From NCBI GenBank assembly GCA_947258815.1, contig CAMYJW010000023.1, positions 1 to 41,135 of the forward strand: DNA of 41,135 bases. The letters are read 5' to 3'. Below the pieces are notes generated by a model, which was not told the DNA's origin, did not search any database, and saw only the letters and a program-made list of their open reading frames with translations. Source of the stretch: an uncultured Sphingomonadaceae bacterium (GTDB taxonomy: Bacteria; Pseudomonadota; Alphaproteobacteria; Sphingomonadales; Sphingomonadaceae). A program made the position numbers and the translations under genes. How positions within the stretch are numbered: the stretch's first letter is position 1; every line of letters begins with the position of its first letter. Shown piece after piece: positions 1-8,491 of the stretch.

Positions 1-164
1 CTTCATCAAGGCCAGCGGTCAATGCACCGCACAAACAGGCCGGACACATGACCGCACCCTACAATGATCAAAAATCACCCAACATCAATCCTTGCACAAC
101 AGGAGCCGTCCACACATGACAGCACCGCTGGTGCCAGTGATCACCGCCAATCCTCGGCTGTCCG
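1..164. other. left edge, no gene seen
   Basis: This stretch lies downstream of the minus-strand LysR gene. I see no convincing reading frame, hairpin or repeat in it. A plus-strand frame that begins at 64 runs on as the antisense of the LysR gene and is not a credible protein. Confidence 0.5.
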
Positions 165-1028
165 TCAATTCATGGACCAATCGGTTGAGCGGACGAGCTT
201 AAAAAGGGCGGCTTCCTCGCTGGTACGAGCGCGCCCGGCGATGCTGTGGAGAGATACCGCGCGTTTAAGGTCGAAATCGGCGCAGGGCACGTGCTGTGTG
301 CGGGACGAGAGAGACATGCTTTCAGGCAAAACCGCAACGCCAAGTCCGGCATTTACGAGGGCTTCAATATCCTGCTCAGAATCGATCCTGTGCGCTGTGC
401 CCCCGTCAAATCCGGCTTCCCTCAAACGGTCTTCCAGTTTGTGAAATTCGTCCAGATTGGAATGAAGAAAAATGCTGTGCGGGTTATTGGCCGCATCTTC
501 TATTTCAATTTCAGGACAGGCCATCAGCACAAAGGCCTCTTCGAACATCAGCCAGCTATCGAGCCGTTCCCAACCTTCGCCGAACGGACCACCAAAAGCC
601 AACTGTATATCGCCATTCTTCAGCCACTGCGCGACATCGTCACTGTTTCCGCGCCTGATACGCAATTGAAGACTTGGAAAACTACGCTGCATCTCGCGCA
701 GAATGTCGGTCAGGATGGCAAGATCGAAAGCACAGGATACGCCGATCGCCAGTGATGGCAGGTCTCCGCTTTTCACTTTCTCGGCAATGGCCTTGGCGTT
801 CTGTGCGCTCTCATAGCATTGCTTCAACATCGGCAGCATTCGCTCGCCCAAGTCCGTGAGGTGGCTCAGGCGACCTTCACGCCGGATCAATTCACCACCC
901 AGTTCGGCTTCCAGAATCTTTACCGCACGCGTCAGGGCCGGCTGCGTTACATTGCATTGTTCGGCAGCGCGGGTGAAATTCAGTGTCTTGGCAACCGCAA
1001 GGAAATAGCGGACTTGCTGCATTTCCAT
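165..1028 (-). CDS. LysR-family transcriptional regulator
   Basis: A 287-residue LTTR of normal family length. The N-terminal winged helix-turn-helix covers about residues 1-60 and shows the family signature FTRAAEQCNVTQPALTRAV; the rest is a periplasmic-binding-protein-like effector domain (about 90-285) with the usual GLGVAVLPE segment near the end. It lies 173 bp downstream of, and in the same direction as, a peroxiredoxin-like gene, and both face away from the bufferin operon, so it may control one or both (inference). A 15-bp palindrome at 1951-1965, between peroxiredoxin and bufA, is a candidate operator. The start at 1028 could equally be the ATG two codons later. Effector unknown. Confidence 0.9.
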   Translation of the reverse strand: MEMQQVRYFLAVAKTLNFTRAAEQCNVTQPALTRAVKILEAELGGELIRREGRLSHLTDLGERMLPMLKQCYESAQNAKAIAEKVKSGDLPSLAIGVSCAFDLAILTDILREMQRSFPSLQLRIRRGNSDDVAQWLKNGDIQLAFGGPFGEGWERLDSWLMFEEAFVLMACPEIEIEDAANNPHSIFLHSNLDEFHKLEDRLREAGFDGGTAHRIDSEQDIEALVNAGLGVAVLPESMSLSSRTQHVPCADFDLKRAVSLHSIAGRARTSEEAALFKLVRSTDWSMN

Positions 1029-1201
1029 GACGAAGCCCCCTTGCGTCCATGCAGTCTGCGAGCGATCAATTCGAACATGAATGTGAAAACAGTCTGATCT
1101 GATGCACGCGCTTAATCAAGTCAGTTCGTAAAACTGTCGAAAACTGCTGCTTGGACGCAGCTTAATAGTGCTTTTGAACATCAGCTGCGACGCTGCGAAG
1201 T

Positions 1202-1885
1202 TCATCCCGTGCTGATTTTCCGAACGGCAGACAGGACGTCTTCGGGACTCATGCGCTTGCTGAAATTCGGATCAACAAATGCCGAACGGACGATCCCATC
1301 GCGATCCAAGATAAAGGTCGCAGGGATAGGTACGAACCAGCTCCTGGCACCCTGATACTTTTCCAGATCGATCCCGATATCCAGATACTGGCTGTTCAGG
1401 CGCTCACCCAACGTAACCAGAAGGCCCGTCTCCAGCGCGTAGGCGTTGTCAATGTCTGACAGGATCGGAAAAGTCAGATCCAGCTCATCGCGGCGTTGTC
1501 GTGTGAACTTTGAGGTGTCGGGCGTGATCGAAACAATTGATCCGTCAAGGGAAGCGATATCACTGCTAATATCTTGCAAAGCCTGAAGCTCCACCTTGCA
1601 GAACGGGCACCAATGCCCGCGATTAAAACTGATGACGAGCGGCCCGCTAGCATGAAGGTCACACAAACGAACCAGCCGTCCTTGCATGTCCGGCAACATG
1701 AAGGACGGCATGGCATCGCCAGGTCGGGGCGCGGACATTCCTGCCTCGGCCTTTTCCAGCCGGTCGATCATTTCGGAATAGCTGACCGCAATGTCAGGAT
1801 GGTTCTGTTCGGTCGCTGCATAACAGGCCGCCAGTTCTCCATCGAACGATGGTTCGGCTCCGTCCTGCTGTGTTTGGTCAGACAT
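1202..1885 (-). CDS. peroxiredoxin-like (AhpC/TSA-type) thioredoxin-fold protein
   Basis: A 227-residue cytoplasmic protein with no signal peptide. An N-terminal helical extension of about 50 residues precedes a thioredoxin-fold domain carrying RGHWCPFCKVEL, with Cys93 and Cys96. That RGxWCPxC arrangement belongs to the peroxiredoxin-like group annotated as AhpC/TSA or alkyl hydroperoxide reductase-like, rather than typical 2-Cys peroxiredoxins. It probably reduces peroxides or acts as a thiol oxidoreductase; substrate is not visible. It diverges from the bufferin operon across 184 bp that hold the palindrome at 1951-1965, and it precedes the LysR gene. The pairing with a copper-handling operon fits oxidative stress defence (inference). 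Confidence 0.85.
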   Translation of the reverse strand: MSDQTQQDGAEPSFDGELAACYAATEQNHPDIAVSYSEMIDRLEKAEAGMSAPRPGDAMPSFMLPDMQGRLVRLCDLHASGPLVISFNRGHWCPFCKVELQALQDISSDIASLDGSIVSITPDTSKFTRQRRDELDLTFPILSDIDNAYALETGLLVTLGERLNSQYLDIGIDLEKYQGARSWFVPIPATFILDRDGIVRSAFVDPNFSKRMSPEDVLSAVRKISTG

Positions 1886-1950
1886 TATTGTGAGGTCTCA
1901 CGTTGAATTGCGTTCGACCTACTAATAGCGATCGCGGCAATTTTTGGGCA

Positions 1951-1965
1951 ATGCACATTGTGCAT
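1951..1965. promoter_or_regulatory. 15-bp palindrome, candidate LysR operator
   Basis: ATGCACATTGTGCAT is a perfect inverted repeat of 7-bp arms around one base. It sits in the divergent region between the peroxiredoxin-like gene (start 1885) and bufA (start 2070), and contains the spaced T/A ends expected of an LTTR site. The neighbouring LysR gene is the natural candidate to bind it, but this is inference. Confidence 0.45.
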
Positions 1966-2069
1966 CGAATGCATAAAGAGACGGCATTTCTAATTCGGCT
2001 CTCGACAGCTCAGTTTGTGTTCACCGGCAAGGAACGCCGGATCGAACAACTTTACTAGGAGCTGAAACC

Positions 2070-2336
2070 ATGTCGAATATCAACACCCGTAACATCCTGC
2101 TCGCCGCCGCTGCCGCAAGTGTCACTCTTGGCACGCTCGGTGCAGCCACTAGCGCCACCGCCGCCGACAAGAAAGAGAAATGCTACGGCGTCGTAAAGGC
2201 TGGCAAGAACGATTGCGCGACAGCGACGTCTTCCTGCGCAGGCACCGCCAAGAAGGATCGCCAGAAGGACGCATTTGTTCTCGTCCCCGCTGGTCTGTGC
2301 GGCAAGCTTGCCGGCGGATCGACCAAGGCTGGCTGA
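2070..2336 (+). CDS. bufA1: bufferin-type RiPP precursor (DUF2282, BufA1-like)
   Basis: An 88-residue protein with a Sec-type signal peptide (about 1-32: short charged N-region, Ala/Leu-rich core, cleavage near ATAADK) followed by a Lys-rich mature part with exactly four cysteines, at 38, 49, 56 and 77. KCYGVVKAGKNDCATATSSC is the hallmark of DUF2282. Family knowledge: DUF2282 proteins are bufferin precursors, exported peptides whose cysteines are converted in part to thiooxazole rings by the MNIO enzyme BufB with BufC, and which sequester copper. The gene heads an operon with bufB 40 bp downstream and has a good RBS (AGGAG). A hairpin CCGGC/GCCGG lies just upstream (about 2026-2041). No sigma factor or anti-sigma of the SigF type seen next to some bufferin operons is present here. 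Confidence 0.9.
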   Translation: MSNINTRNILLAAAAASVTLGTLGAATSATAADKKEKCYGVVKAGKNDCATATSSCAGTAKKDRQKDAFVLVPAGLCGKLAGGSTKAG

Positions 2337-2376
2337 TTAGCCTTCCCTCCCCTTGCACGACAAGCCGGAGCCTGAA

Positions 2377-3270
2377 ATGCGAAACTCCACCCCCCCTATT
2401 AAGGCTCCGGCAGGATCGGTTCCGGCGAAAGCCGGAACCGGTCTCAAATTCCCCCACGTTGACCATATTCTGGAGGCAAGGCCTCACCTGGGCTGGTTTG
2501 AAGTCCATGCGGAAAACTTCATGATCAAAGGGGGGCGCCCTCGCGAAATCCTGCATGAAGTCGCCGCAACTTACCCAGTTTCGATCCACGGAGTTGGCCT
2601 TTCGCTCGGCAGCGCCGATGGCCTGGATCACACTCATCTTGAACGCCTAGCCAACCTAGTCACCGACATCCGTCCCGGACTTGTGTCAGAGCACCTCGCA
2701 TGGTGTCGTTCGGGAGCAACCTGTTTCTCCGATCTCCTTCCGCTTCCATACACGGCTGAGGCGCTGGAGGTCGTTTCCGCTAACGTCTCGCGCGCTCAGG
2801 ACAGACTGGGCCGCCAGATTCTCGTCGAAAATCCGTCGCTCTATGTCGACTTCACGATCAGCGAGATGCGCGAAACGGAATTTCTCAACGTACTGACAGA
2901 GCGGACGGGTTGCGGTCTGCTCCTCGATGTCAATAACATCCACGTCAGCGGAACGAATCTCGGCTACGACCCGGCCGCCTACCTTCGCGAACTGGATTGC
3001 GGGGGGGTCGGCGAGATCCATCTCGCCGGACACCATGTGCGTCAGATCGAAAACGGCACAATCCTGATTGACGATCACGGCGGCCATGTTGCCGAACCTG
3101 TCTGGCACTTGTTCGAGCAGGCCCTGGCAAAGACTGGCCCGGTGCCGGTTCAGATCGAATGGGACAACAACGTTCCCACTTTCGACGTCCTCGCTGGTGA
3201 AGTGGCGAAGGCGGATTCCATCCTCGACCGCTGCTTTAATGCGGAGGTCCGCAATGTCTGCGCTGCATGA
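2377..3270 (+). CDS. bufB: MNIO-family enzyme (DUF692), bufferin maturase BufB
   Basis: A 297-residue TIM-barrel protein of the multinuclear non-heme iron oxidative enzyme family. Typical motifs appear in order: WFEVHAENF, IHGVGLSLG, SEHLAW, VENPSLY, LLLDVNNIHVSG, EIHLAGH, DDHGGHVAEPVW and IEWDNNVPTFDVL, which together hold the His/Asp/Glu iron ligands. In characterised bufferin systems this enzyme oxidises cysteines of the precursor. The ATG at 2377 is preferred because GGAG precedes it by 6 bases; a TTG at 2353 would add eight residues. It overlaps bufC by 17 bp, indicating translational coupling. Confidence 0.92.
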   Translation: MRNSTPPIKAPAGSVPAKAGTGLKFPHVDHILEARPHLGWFEVHAENFMIKGGRPREILHEVAATYPVSIHGVGLSLGSADGLDHTHLERLANLVTDIRPGLVSEHLAWCRSGATCFSDLLPLPYTAEALEVVSANVSRAQDRLGRQILVENPSLYVDFTISEMRETEFLNVLTERTGCGLLLDVNNIHVSGTNLGYDPAAYLRELDCGGVGEIHLAGHHVRQIENGTILIDDHGGHVAEPVWHLFEQALAKTGPVPVQIEWDNNVPTFDVLAGEVAKADSILDRCFNAEVRNVCAA

Positions 3271-4039
3271 ATTTCAGACATCGTTTGGAGCCTATCTCAC
3301 TGGTGATGCGGCAATCGAAGATTGTGCCGGGCTAAGTTCCGATACGGTCGAAAACGCCGCGATTTACCAGAATAATGTGCGCCATGCGCATTCCGGCGCG
3401 CTGGCTTCGACCTATCCGGCTCTTCGCAACCTTATCGGAGAGGATTGTTTCGACGCGATTGCAGATCAGTTTTGCGAAGCTTCACCACCGGCCAGCTCGG
3501 TTCTCTCTGAATATGGCGAGGAGTTTCCAGCCTATCTTGCGAACTGCCCCGAGCTTTCCGGCTTTCCCTTCCTTCCCGAAGTCGCTCGGCTCGAATGGGC
3601 AATGAATGTCGCGCTGCATTCGCCACTCTCTCCAGTCACGCAGGCAAGTGATCTTGCTCGTCTCGCAGAGGCAGAAAGCACCGATATTTCCGATCTGCTT
3701 GAACCTACCACAAGCCTCCAACTCTTTATGAGCGAGCAGCCAGTTCAGGACATTCTGATCGCTGCCCTCGCAAACGATGCGGAACGCATCTCCACCATCG
3801 AACACGCACCTCAACGCCTTGCCATTTTCCGCCGAAACGAGGGTGTCGTTGTCGAGCCGCTTACTGCGGCAGAGTTCACTTTCCTGACTGCAATCGTGCT
3901 TGGCCAATCCTTTGGCAAAGCGGCGGATCAGGCGATCGCGCAAGAACCGGCCATCGCGATCGAAAACATCATTGGCCGGTTGCTCACGCTCGGCGTTTTT
4001 GCCGCCCTTCCACTCACATCGAAAGGACTTCCATCATGA
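3254..4039 (+). CDS. bufC: BufC-type MNIO partner (DUF2063/putative DNA-binding domain family)
   Basis: A 261-residue protein of the family once called putative DNA-binding (DUF2063), which always accompanies DUF692 enzymes. The N-terminal half has the characteristic [20 protein letters not shown] and a LPEVARLEW segment. Family knowledge: these are RRE-like partners that bring the precursor peptide to the MNIO enzyme, not DNA-binding proteins. The ATG at 3254 is chosen because GGAGG lies 7 bases upstream; the frame is open further 5' inside bufB but has no support. It ends in an ATGA overlap with the next gene. Confidence 0.88.
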   Translation: MSALHEFQTSFGAYLTGDAAIEDCAGLSSDTVENAAIYQNNVRHAHSGALASTYPALRNLIGEDCFDAIADQFCEASPPASSVLSEYGEEFPAYLANCPELSGFPFLPEVARLEWAMNVALHSPLSPVTQASDLARLAEAESTDISDLLEPTTSLQLFMSEQPVQDILIAALANDAERISTIEHAPQRLAIFRRNEGVVVEPLTAAEFTFLTAIVLGQSFGKAADQAIAQEPAIAIENIIGRLLTLGVFAALPLTSKGLPS

Positions 4040-4512
4040 ATGCCACGACTACGATAGAGGGCATGCCCCCCGCACAAGCGCCGGTATCGCCTGTTCGCCG
4101 CCTCACAGAAATGTTCGGCACCATCCCGCACAGCCTTGTCGCAATGGTCGCGAGGATCGGCATGGCCGGAACGTTCTGGCTCTCTGCCCGGACCAAGGTC
4201 GAAGGCCTGCTGACGATCAGCGACACGACTTACTACCTGTTCGAAGAGGAATATGCTTTGCCGCTAATCCCCTCGGACATTGCGGCAGTCATGGCGACCT
4301 ATGCCGAGCACTTCTTTCCAATCCTGCTCATCCTTGGCTTGAGTTCGCGCTTTGCCGCGCTCGCACTGCTGGGCATGACGGCCGTCATCCAGATCTTCGT
4401 CTATCCCGATGCCTGGCCGACTCATGCCACCTGGGCAGCCGCGCTGCTGGTCATTATCGCCAGTGGCCCCGGCAAGCTCTCACTCGATCACCTCTTGTTC
4501 GGACGTCGCTGA
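4036..4512 (+). CDS. DoxX-family membrane protein
   Basis: A 158-residue protein with about four hydrophobic segments and a DoxX-like layout ([20 protein letters not shown] near residues 36-55, a second helix around [11 protein letters not shown], a C-terminal [16 protein letters not shown]). DoxX proteins are frequent last members of bufferin operons; their role there is not settled, but membrane redox or quinone-linked reactions are suspected. The start overlaps the bufC stop (ATGA), so it is translationally coupled. Confidence 0.85.
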   Translation: MNATTTIEGMPPAQAPVSPVRRLTEMFGTIPHSLVAMVARIGMAGTFWLSARTKVEGLLTISDTTYYLFEEEYALPLIPSDIAAVMATYAEHFFPILLILGLSSRFAALALLGMTAVIQIFVYPDAWPTHATWAAALLVIIASGPGKLSLDHLLFGRR

Positions 4513-4548
4513 TCGCGCGTTCGAGAACAGCCAACCGGGAGACCGACC

Positions 4549-6126
4549 ATGCTCGACATGCTTCCCCCCCATGTCATCCAGTTCCTCAATTTTGCCGCAT
4601 CCTTTTTCATCTTCGTGATCGGGATCGGAGCGATCCTGATCATCGGAACATTCGTTTTCGACATCACGCAGAAGCGGGATTCGGTGCTGCGGAACTACCC
4701 CGTGGTCGGTCACTTCCGGGGACTATTCACGCACCTTGGCGAATTCTTCCGGCAGTATTTCTTCGCTGCAGACCGTGAGGAACTGCCATTCAACCGGGCC
4801 GAGCGCGACTGGGTTTATCGCTCGTCACAGGGACGCGATAATACAGTCGCTTTCGGTTCGACGCGATCCCTGTCACCGGTAGGGACGCCCATCTTCATCA
4901 ACGCGCCATTTCCGCCGCTTGAGGATGAGTCGACCGATCCTCCAACAATCACATTCGGGCCCGATGCGCGCCGCCCTTATTCGACCGATGCGCTGATCGC
5001 GATCTCGGGAATGAGTTATGGCGCAATATCCAAGCCGGCCGTGCTCGCCCTGTCACGGGGAGCAAAGAGGGCCGGCTGCTGGATGAATACTGGCGAAGGC
5101 GGCCTTTCACCTTGGCACTTGGAAGGCGGTGCCGACATCGTCTTCCAGATCGGTACTGCCAAATATGGCGTGCGCTCTCCTGACGGTGAATTATGCGACG
5201 ATCGCTTGAGGGAAATCGCTGCGCACAAGCAGGTGCGAATGATAGAGATAAAGCTCAGCCAAGGTGCAAAACCCGGCAAGGGCGGAATCCTGCCTGGCGG
5301 CAAAGTCACAGCAGAAATCGCGGCAATCAGGGGCATTCCGGAAGGTCAGGATTCGCTTTCGCCCAACCGCCACACCGACATCGCCAATCATGAAGACTTG
5401 CTTGCGATGATACACCGCATTCGCGAGGTCACTGGCCTGCCGACCGGCATCAAGGCCGTCATCGGTGACGAGCATTGGCTCGACGAGCTTTTCACGCTTA
5501 TCAACGCACGCGGCCCGCACACCGCGCCGGATTTCATCACGGTGGATTCGGGCGATGGCGGCACAGGCGCTGCACCGATGCCGCTGATCGACAACATGGG
5601 ACTGCCCGTCAAAGAGTCGCTGCTGCTTGCGGTCAATGCGCTGCATCGCCATGGCCTTCGTCAGCGCATTCGCCTGATCACATCGGGCAAACTTGTAACC
5701 CCTGCGGAAATCGCCTGGGCCTATTGCGCTGGCGCAGACATGGTTGTCTCCGCGCGTGGCTTCATGTTCGCTCTTGGTTGCATTCAAGCGCTGAAATGCA
5801 ACCGCAATACCTGCCCAACCGGCATAACGACCCACAACAAGCGCCTCCAACGAGGCCTTGAGCCGGGCGAAAAGTCCACGCGAGTGGCGAACTATGTCGA
5901 GAAGGTGGTGAAGGGTTTGGGTGTGATTGCTCATTCTTGCGGCGTTCCTCACGCGCGCAATCTCGCCCCCGGGCACGTCCGCATGATGCAGATGAGCGGT
6001 ACAACCAAGTCACTTGAACGCATCCTGGATTCGATCTGCGAACCGAAACGGGCAATGGATGCGCCAATCACCTCTGAACGCGCGCCAATCCGGCGTCCGT
6101 TGCATCAGGACATATCCCACCTCTAA
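4549..6126 (+). CDS. FMN-binding glutamate synthase family protein, membrane anchored
   Basis: A 525-residue protein: an N-terminal transmembrane helix (about 10-36) followed by the central FMN/iron-sulfur domain of ferredoxin-type glutamate synthases (about 130-490). Visible motifs are SGMSYGAISKPA, the NTGEGGLSPWH loop, VDSGDGGTGAAP and the 3Fe-4S cysteines Cys411, Cys417 and Cys422 (C-x5-C-x4-C in ALGCIQALKCNRNTCPTG). It lacks the glutaminase domain, so it is not a full GltB; proteins of this layout are stand-alone flavin/Fe-S oxidoreductases of unproven substrate. It lies 36 bp after doxX and 21 bp before the YeeE gene in the same direction, so it is likely part of the bufferin operon. 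Confidence 0.88.
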   Translation: MLDMLPPHVIQFLNFAASFFIFVIGIGAILIIGTFVFDITQKRDSVLRNYPVVGHFRGLFTHLGEFFRQYFFAADREELPFNRAERDWVYRSSQGRDNTVAFGSTRSLSPVGTPIFINAPFPPLEDESTDPPTITFGPDARRPYSTDALIAISGMSYGAISKPAVLALSRGAKRAGCWMNTGEGGLSPWHLEGGADIVFQIGTAKYGVRSPDGELCDDRLREIAAHKQVRMIEIKLSQGAKPGKGGILPGGKVTAEIAAIRGIPEGQDSLSPNRHTDIANHEDLLAMIHRIREVTGLPTGIKAVIGDEHWLDELFTLINARGPHTAPDFITVDSGDGGTGAAPMPLIDNMGLPVKESLLLAVNALHRHGLRQRIRLITSGKLVTPAEIAWAYCAGADMVVSARGFMFALGCIQALKCNRNTCPTGITTHNKRLQRGLEPGEKSTRVANYVEKVVKGLGVIAHSCGVPHARNLAPGHVRMMQMSGTTKSLERILDSICEPKRAMDAPITSERAPIRRPLHQDISHL

Positions 6127-6147
6127 TGATCCGAGGAGGACTACACT

Positions 6148-7149
6148 ATGAATGAGGTAGTTAGTGGTCCGATTGGTGCTTTCGCTACATTGGCCGCAGT
6201 CATCCTGGCTGGTCTGATGGGTTTTGCTATTCAAAGAGGCGGAACCTGCATGGTCGCAGCGGTCGAGCAAGTGGTCACCAAACGCAGATATCTAAGGATC
6301 CGTGCGTTGGCCGAGGCCGTCCTCTGGGCAATGGCCTTGATCGCACTAGCTATGTTAGCCGGTCAGGAGCTTGCTGTTCCAACCGTCTATACCTTTGGCA
6401 TTCCCGTCTTCGCCGGCGGCGTACTTCTTGGCCTTGGTGCATTCGTCAATGGCGCTTGCCTGTTCGGCACTGTCGCCCGGCTTGGATCGGGGAACGTCAA
6501 TTACCTGCTGACACCCGCTGGATACTATTTGGGTGTTGTCCTGTTCACACAAGCAGAGCTGACAAATCCAACGAACCTTCGCAATGCTTCAGCGACTATC
6601 GGCGGCTGGATCCTCTGGGCCACCATCCTGGTATTTTTGGGCTACAGCATTTGGCGGATATATCGATCCTGGCCAGAGCGATTCCATGCCTCCCAATTCT
6701 GGAATGAACACTACGCTACAGTCTTGGTCGGCGTCAGTTCCGTTTTGCTCATACTAATCGCAGGCTCCTGGTCTTACAGCGAGGCACTTGCAGGATTGGC
6801 GCGCCAGGAGTTGAGCCTAGTCCCCCTGAGCGGAGTCCTATTCGCCGCCCTTTTTGCCGGTTCGATCGCGTCCGGTTGGAAATCTGTGGTTTACACAGGG
6901 CCAAGCCTGCGAGCAGGTCTTGGCCGTTTTGCTGGAGGCTCACTGATGGGCATTGGCGGAGCCTTGGTGCCTGGCGGGAATGACTTCTTGGTCCTGGTCG
7001 GTCTGCCCACCTTCGACGGCTACGCATTTACCGCGATCGCAACGATGATAGCCACGATCTGGGCCTGCTTGCTCGCGAAAACTGTGCTGTTTTCAAGGGT
7101 TGTAAAGGTTGTCGCCAGCCGCTCAATCCATGGTCCAGAATCGCGCTGA
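6148..7149 (+). CDS. YeeE/YedE-family transporter (sulfur compound uptake)
   Basis: A 333-residue integral membrane protein with about nine hydrophobic helices. The two inverted half-repeats each carry the family cysteine motif: RGGTCMVAAVEQV near residue 30 and NGACLFGTVARLGSGNVNYL near 100. Family knowledge: YeeE/TsuA imports thiosulfate through conserved cysteines, and some members are linked to sulfur or selenium supply. It is the last gene of the operon, with a strong RBS (GAGGAGG) 21 bp after the glutamate-synthase-like gene. Whether it feeds sulfur to the thiol-rich bufferin pathway is inference. Confidence 0.85.
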   Translation: MNEVVSGPIGAFATLAAVILAGLMGFAIQRGGTCMVAAVEQVVTKRRYLRIRALAEAVLWAMALIALAMLAGQELAVPTVYTFGIPVFAGGVLLGLGAFVNGACLFGTVARLGSGNVNYLLTPAGYYLGVVLFTQAELTNPTNLRNASATIGGWILWATILVFLGYSIWRIYRSWPERFHASQFWNEHYATVLVGVSSVLLILIAGSWSYSEALAGLARQELSLVPLSGVLFAALFAGSIASGWKSVVYTGPSLRAGLGRFAGGSLMGIGGALVPGGNDFLVLVGLPTFDGYAFTAIATMIATIWACLLAKTVLFSRVVKVVASRSIHGPESR

Positions 7150-7207
7150 ATGGCTAATAGGCTTCGAGCCGAGCCATGTCTCACCTCAACGACTCTCCTT
7201 ACACGCG

Positions 7208-7513
7208 TCAAGCTTTCCAAGCCATACAGGGGGCGGCTGCACGCGTTCCGGTCAATGTAAATTTCTGTCCGCTTTCAAAAACAATTTGATCATTGTTGTA
7301 TGACCGCAATTGGGGCGAAAAGCGGTCGCCAACCTGGCTGGTGTCTGGCAAGGACAGCGCAATGGGACAACGATTCAAACGATCAGTGTGGAAGGCCTTG
7401 AGGCGCTCTTCGAAGGTGTAAAGGTGTTCGGCGACGACGACACTGGTTTTCATCCAAGCCGTTATCGCTGGTGATCCTGGCTCATTGGTCCAATACGCAA
7501 GCCTGAATTCCAT
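7208..7513 (-). CDS. possible small hypothetical protein or gene fragment
   Basis: A 101-residue frame starting with ATG at 7513. The C-terminal part (GDRFSPQLRSYNNDQIVF) looks protein-like, but there is no clear ribosome binding site, no recognisable domain and no operon partner. It may be the remains of an exported or phage/IS-borne protein, or not a gene at all. Confidence 0.2.
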   Translation of the reverse strand: MEFRLAYWTNEPGSPAITAWMKTSVVVAEHLYTFEERLKAFHTDRLNRCPIALSLPDTSQVGDRFSPQLRSYNNDQIVFESGQKFTLTGTRAAAPCMAWKA

Positions 7514-7694
7514 AGTTCGGGGCTAGGCGGATTTCCTTGTTCCGAGAAAATTGATCCCTGCTTGTTGCGAGAAATTCCCTGTTCTTCGTTTAGGGAACTC
7601 CGATCGAGAACGGCGCATTTTCGCCATTTTTTGACGTGTTGACGATGCAGCCAGATGGCCCAAAATCAAAAATTCCCTGTATATTCCCGATTAT

Positions 7695-7864
7695 CAGGGA
7701 AAATCAGACCGGAGAGCGGTTCGCAGGAGACTACTTCCTCCGCCACGCATTTAACATATTGATATACTTGGGTAATACCGCCTGTAACCGCCCCGCAATC
7801 GGGCGCTCTGCGCGGCCTTCCGGTGCGCGGAGACGGACAGTTTTGCCAACAATGCCCACATTGC
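7695..7864. repeat. 170-bp direct repeat, copy A
   Basis: This segment, from CAGGGAAAATCAGACCGG to ACAATGCCCACATTGC, matches 40966-41135 over its whole 170 bp with no gaps. By eye there are 12 differences, all transitions (about 93% identity). The two copies have the same orientation and enclose about 33 kb. No open reading frame is shared convincingly, so it is probably a non-coding end or junk tail of a mobile element. The true right end of the repeat is unknown because copy B runs to the window edge. Confidence 0.85.
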
Positions 7865-8128
7865 GGGATTTTTCTCCAAGGCCCGTTTTGGCAGTACGGA
7901 ACTCTGTTTGAGCTGATTGCGGCGATTGCAGCGGGGAGAACAAGTAGCGGCGCCGAAGCGCCGCATTGTTTGTCGGATCGATGGGAGTAGCGGTCAACCA
8001 TGACGTTCCACAAGAGGGCAGCTAAGCCGACTGACTGGATGGTCAGGGGCTCTGATTAGCCAGCCTGCGAGGTTATGAGCAATCATCTCTTGCGCTATAG
8101 ATAAAATTTTTATAACTATGGAGAAGAA

Positions 8129-8464
8129 ATGTTATCAAAGGTAGAGGTTGATGATCTCGCGGATCAGCTCGTATCGCTCTATAAGGCAGAGTTTGGCGGA
8201 AAGCCGCGAGGTCGGTTCCGCATATCCAGGAAAGCCTTATGTCAGATTGCCGGTTGCAAGCGCATTTATCCCGAAACCACTCAGGCCTTACAGCGCAGTC
8301 TGTTCGAGCGGGACTATGTCTTGATTGATCTGGACAGCTTTTTTGCGGTTCTCAGTGCACGTACTTTTGCAACTTATCGGCGCGTAGGGCCTGCTTTGGC
8401 GAGCGCCTCGGGCAATCCGTCGGCCGGCAGTTTCGATCATGACCTCGGCTCAGAAGATGAATGA
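8129..8464 (+). CDS. hypothetical protein upstream of the RimK-like trio
   Basis: A 111-residue soluble protein I do not recognise. The N-terminal half is helical and basic (RGRFRISRKALCQIAGCKRI) and the middle is hydrophobic-patterned (DYVLIDLDSFFAVLSARTF), which could form a small winged-helix-like or all-helical fold. It is preceded by AT-rich sequence with a plausible -10 and an RBS-like GGAGAAG, and lies 27 bp before the Zn-protease-like gene in the same direction, so it may be the first gene of that operon. No function is assigned. Confidence 0.65.
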   Translation: MLSKVEVDDLADQLVSLYKAEFGGKPRGRFRISRKALCQIAGCKRIYPETTQALQRSLFERDYVLIDLDSFFAVLSARTFATYRRVGPALASASGNPSAGSFDHDLGSEDE

Positions 8465-8491
8465 CTCTCTGATAAGTTCAACCCTGCCGAT

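Larger units (their letters stand above)
7150..8128. other. about 980 bp without a confident gene
   Basis: The stretch holds the 170-bp dispersed repeat at 7695-7864, several ATTCCCTGT/CAGGGAA words in both orientations just before it (7570-7700), and a short hairpin GCGGCG/CGCCGC at 7948-7965. A minus-strand frame of 101 residues (7208-7513) begins with an ATG and has normal-looking composition but resembles nothing I know; it may be a gene fragment. The texture is that of decayed mobile-element sequence. Confidence 0.55.

Noticed and set aside
3900..4778. Long plus-strand frame of 292 codons across doxX and the start of the glutamate-synthase-like gene
   Set aside because: It is rich in His and Arg, crosses two well-supported genes in another frame and shows no domain.
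5191..5976. Minus-strand frame of 261 codons inside the glutamate-synthase-like gene
   Set aside because: Antisense shadow of a clearly conserved gene; no ribosome binding site or recognisable motif.
7948..7965. Hairpin GCGGCG/CGCCGC as a terminator
   Set aside because: Stem of only six base pairs with no T-tract on either strand and no gene ending nearby.
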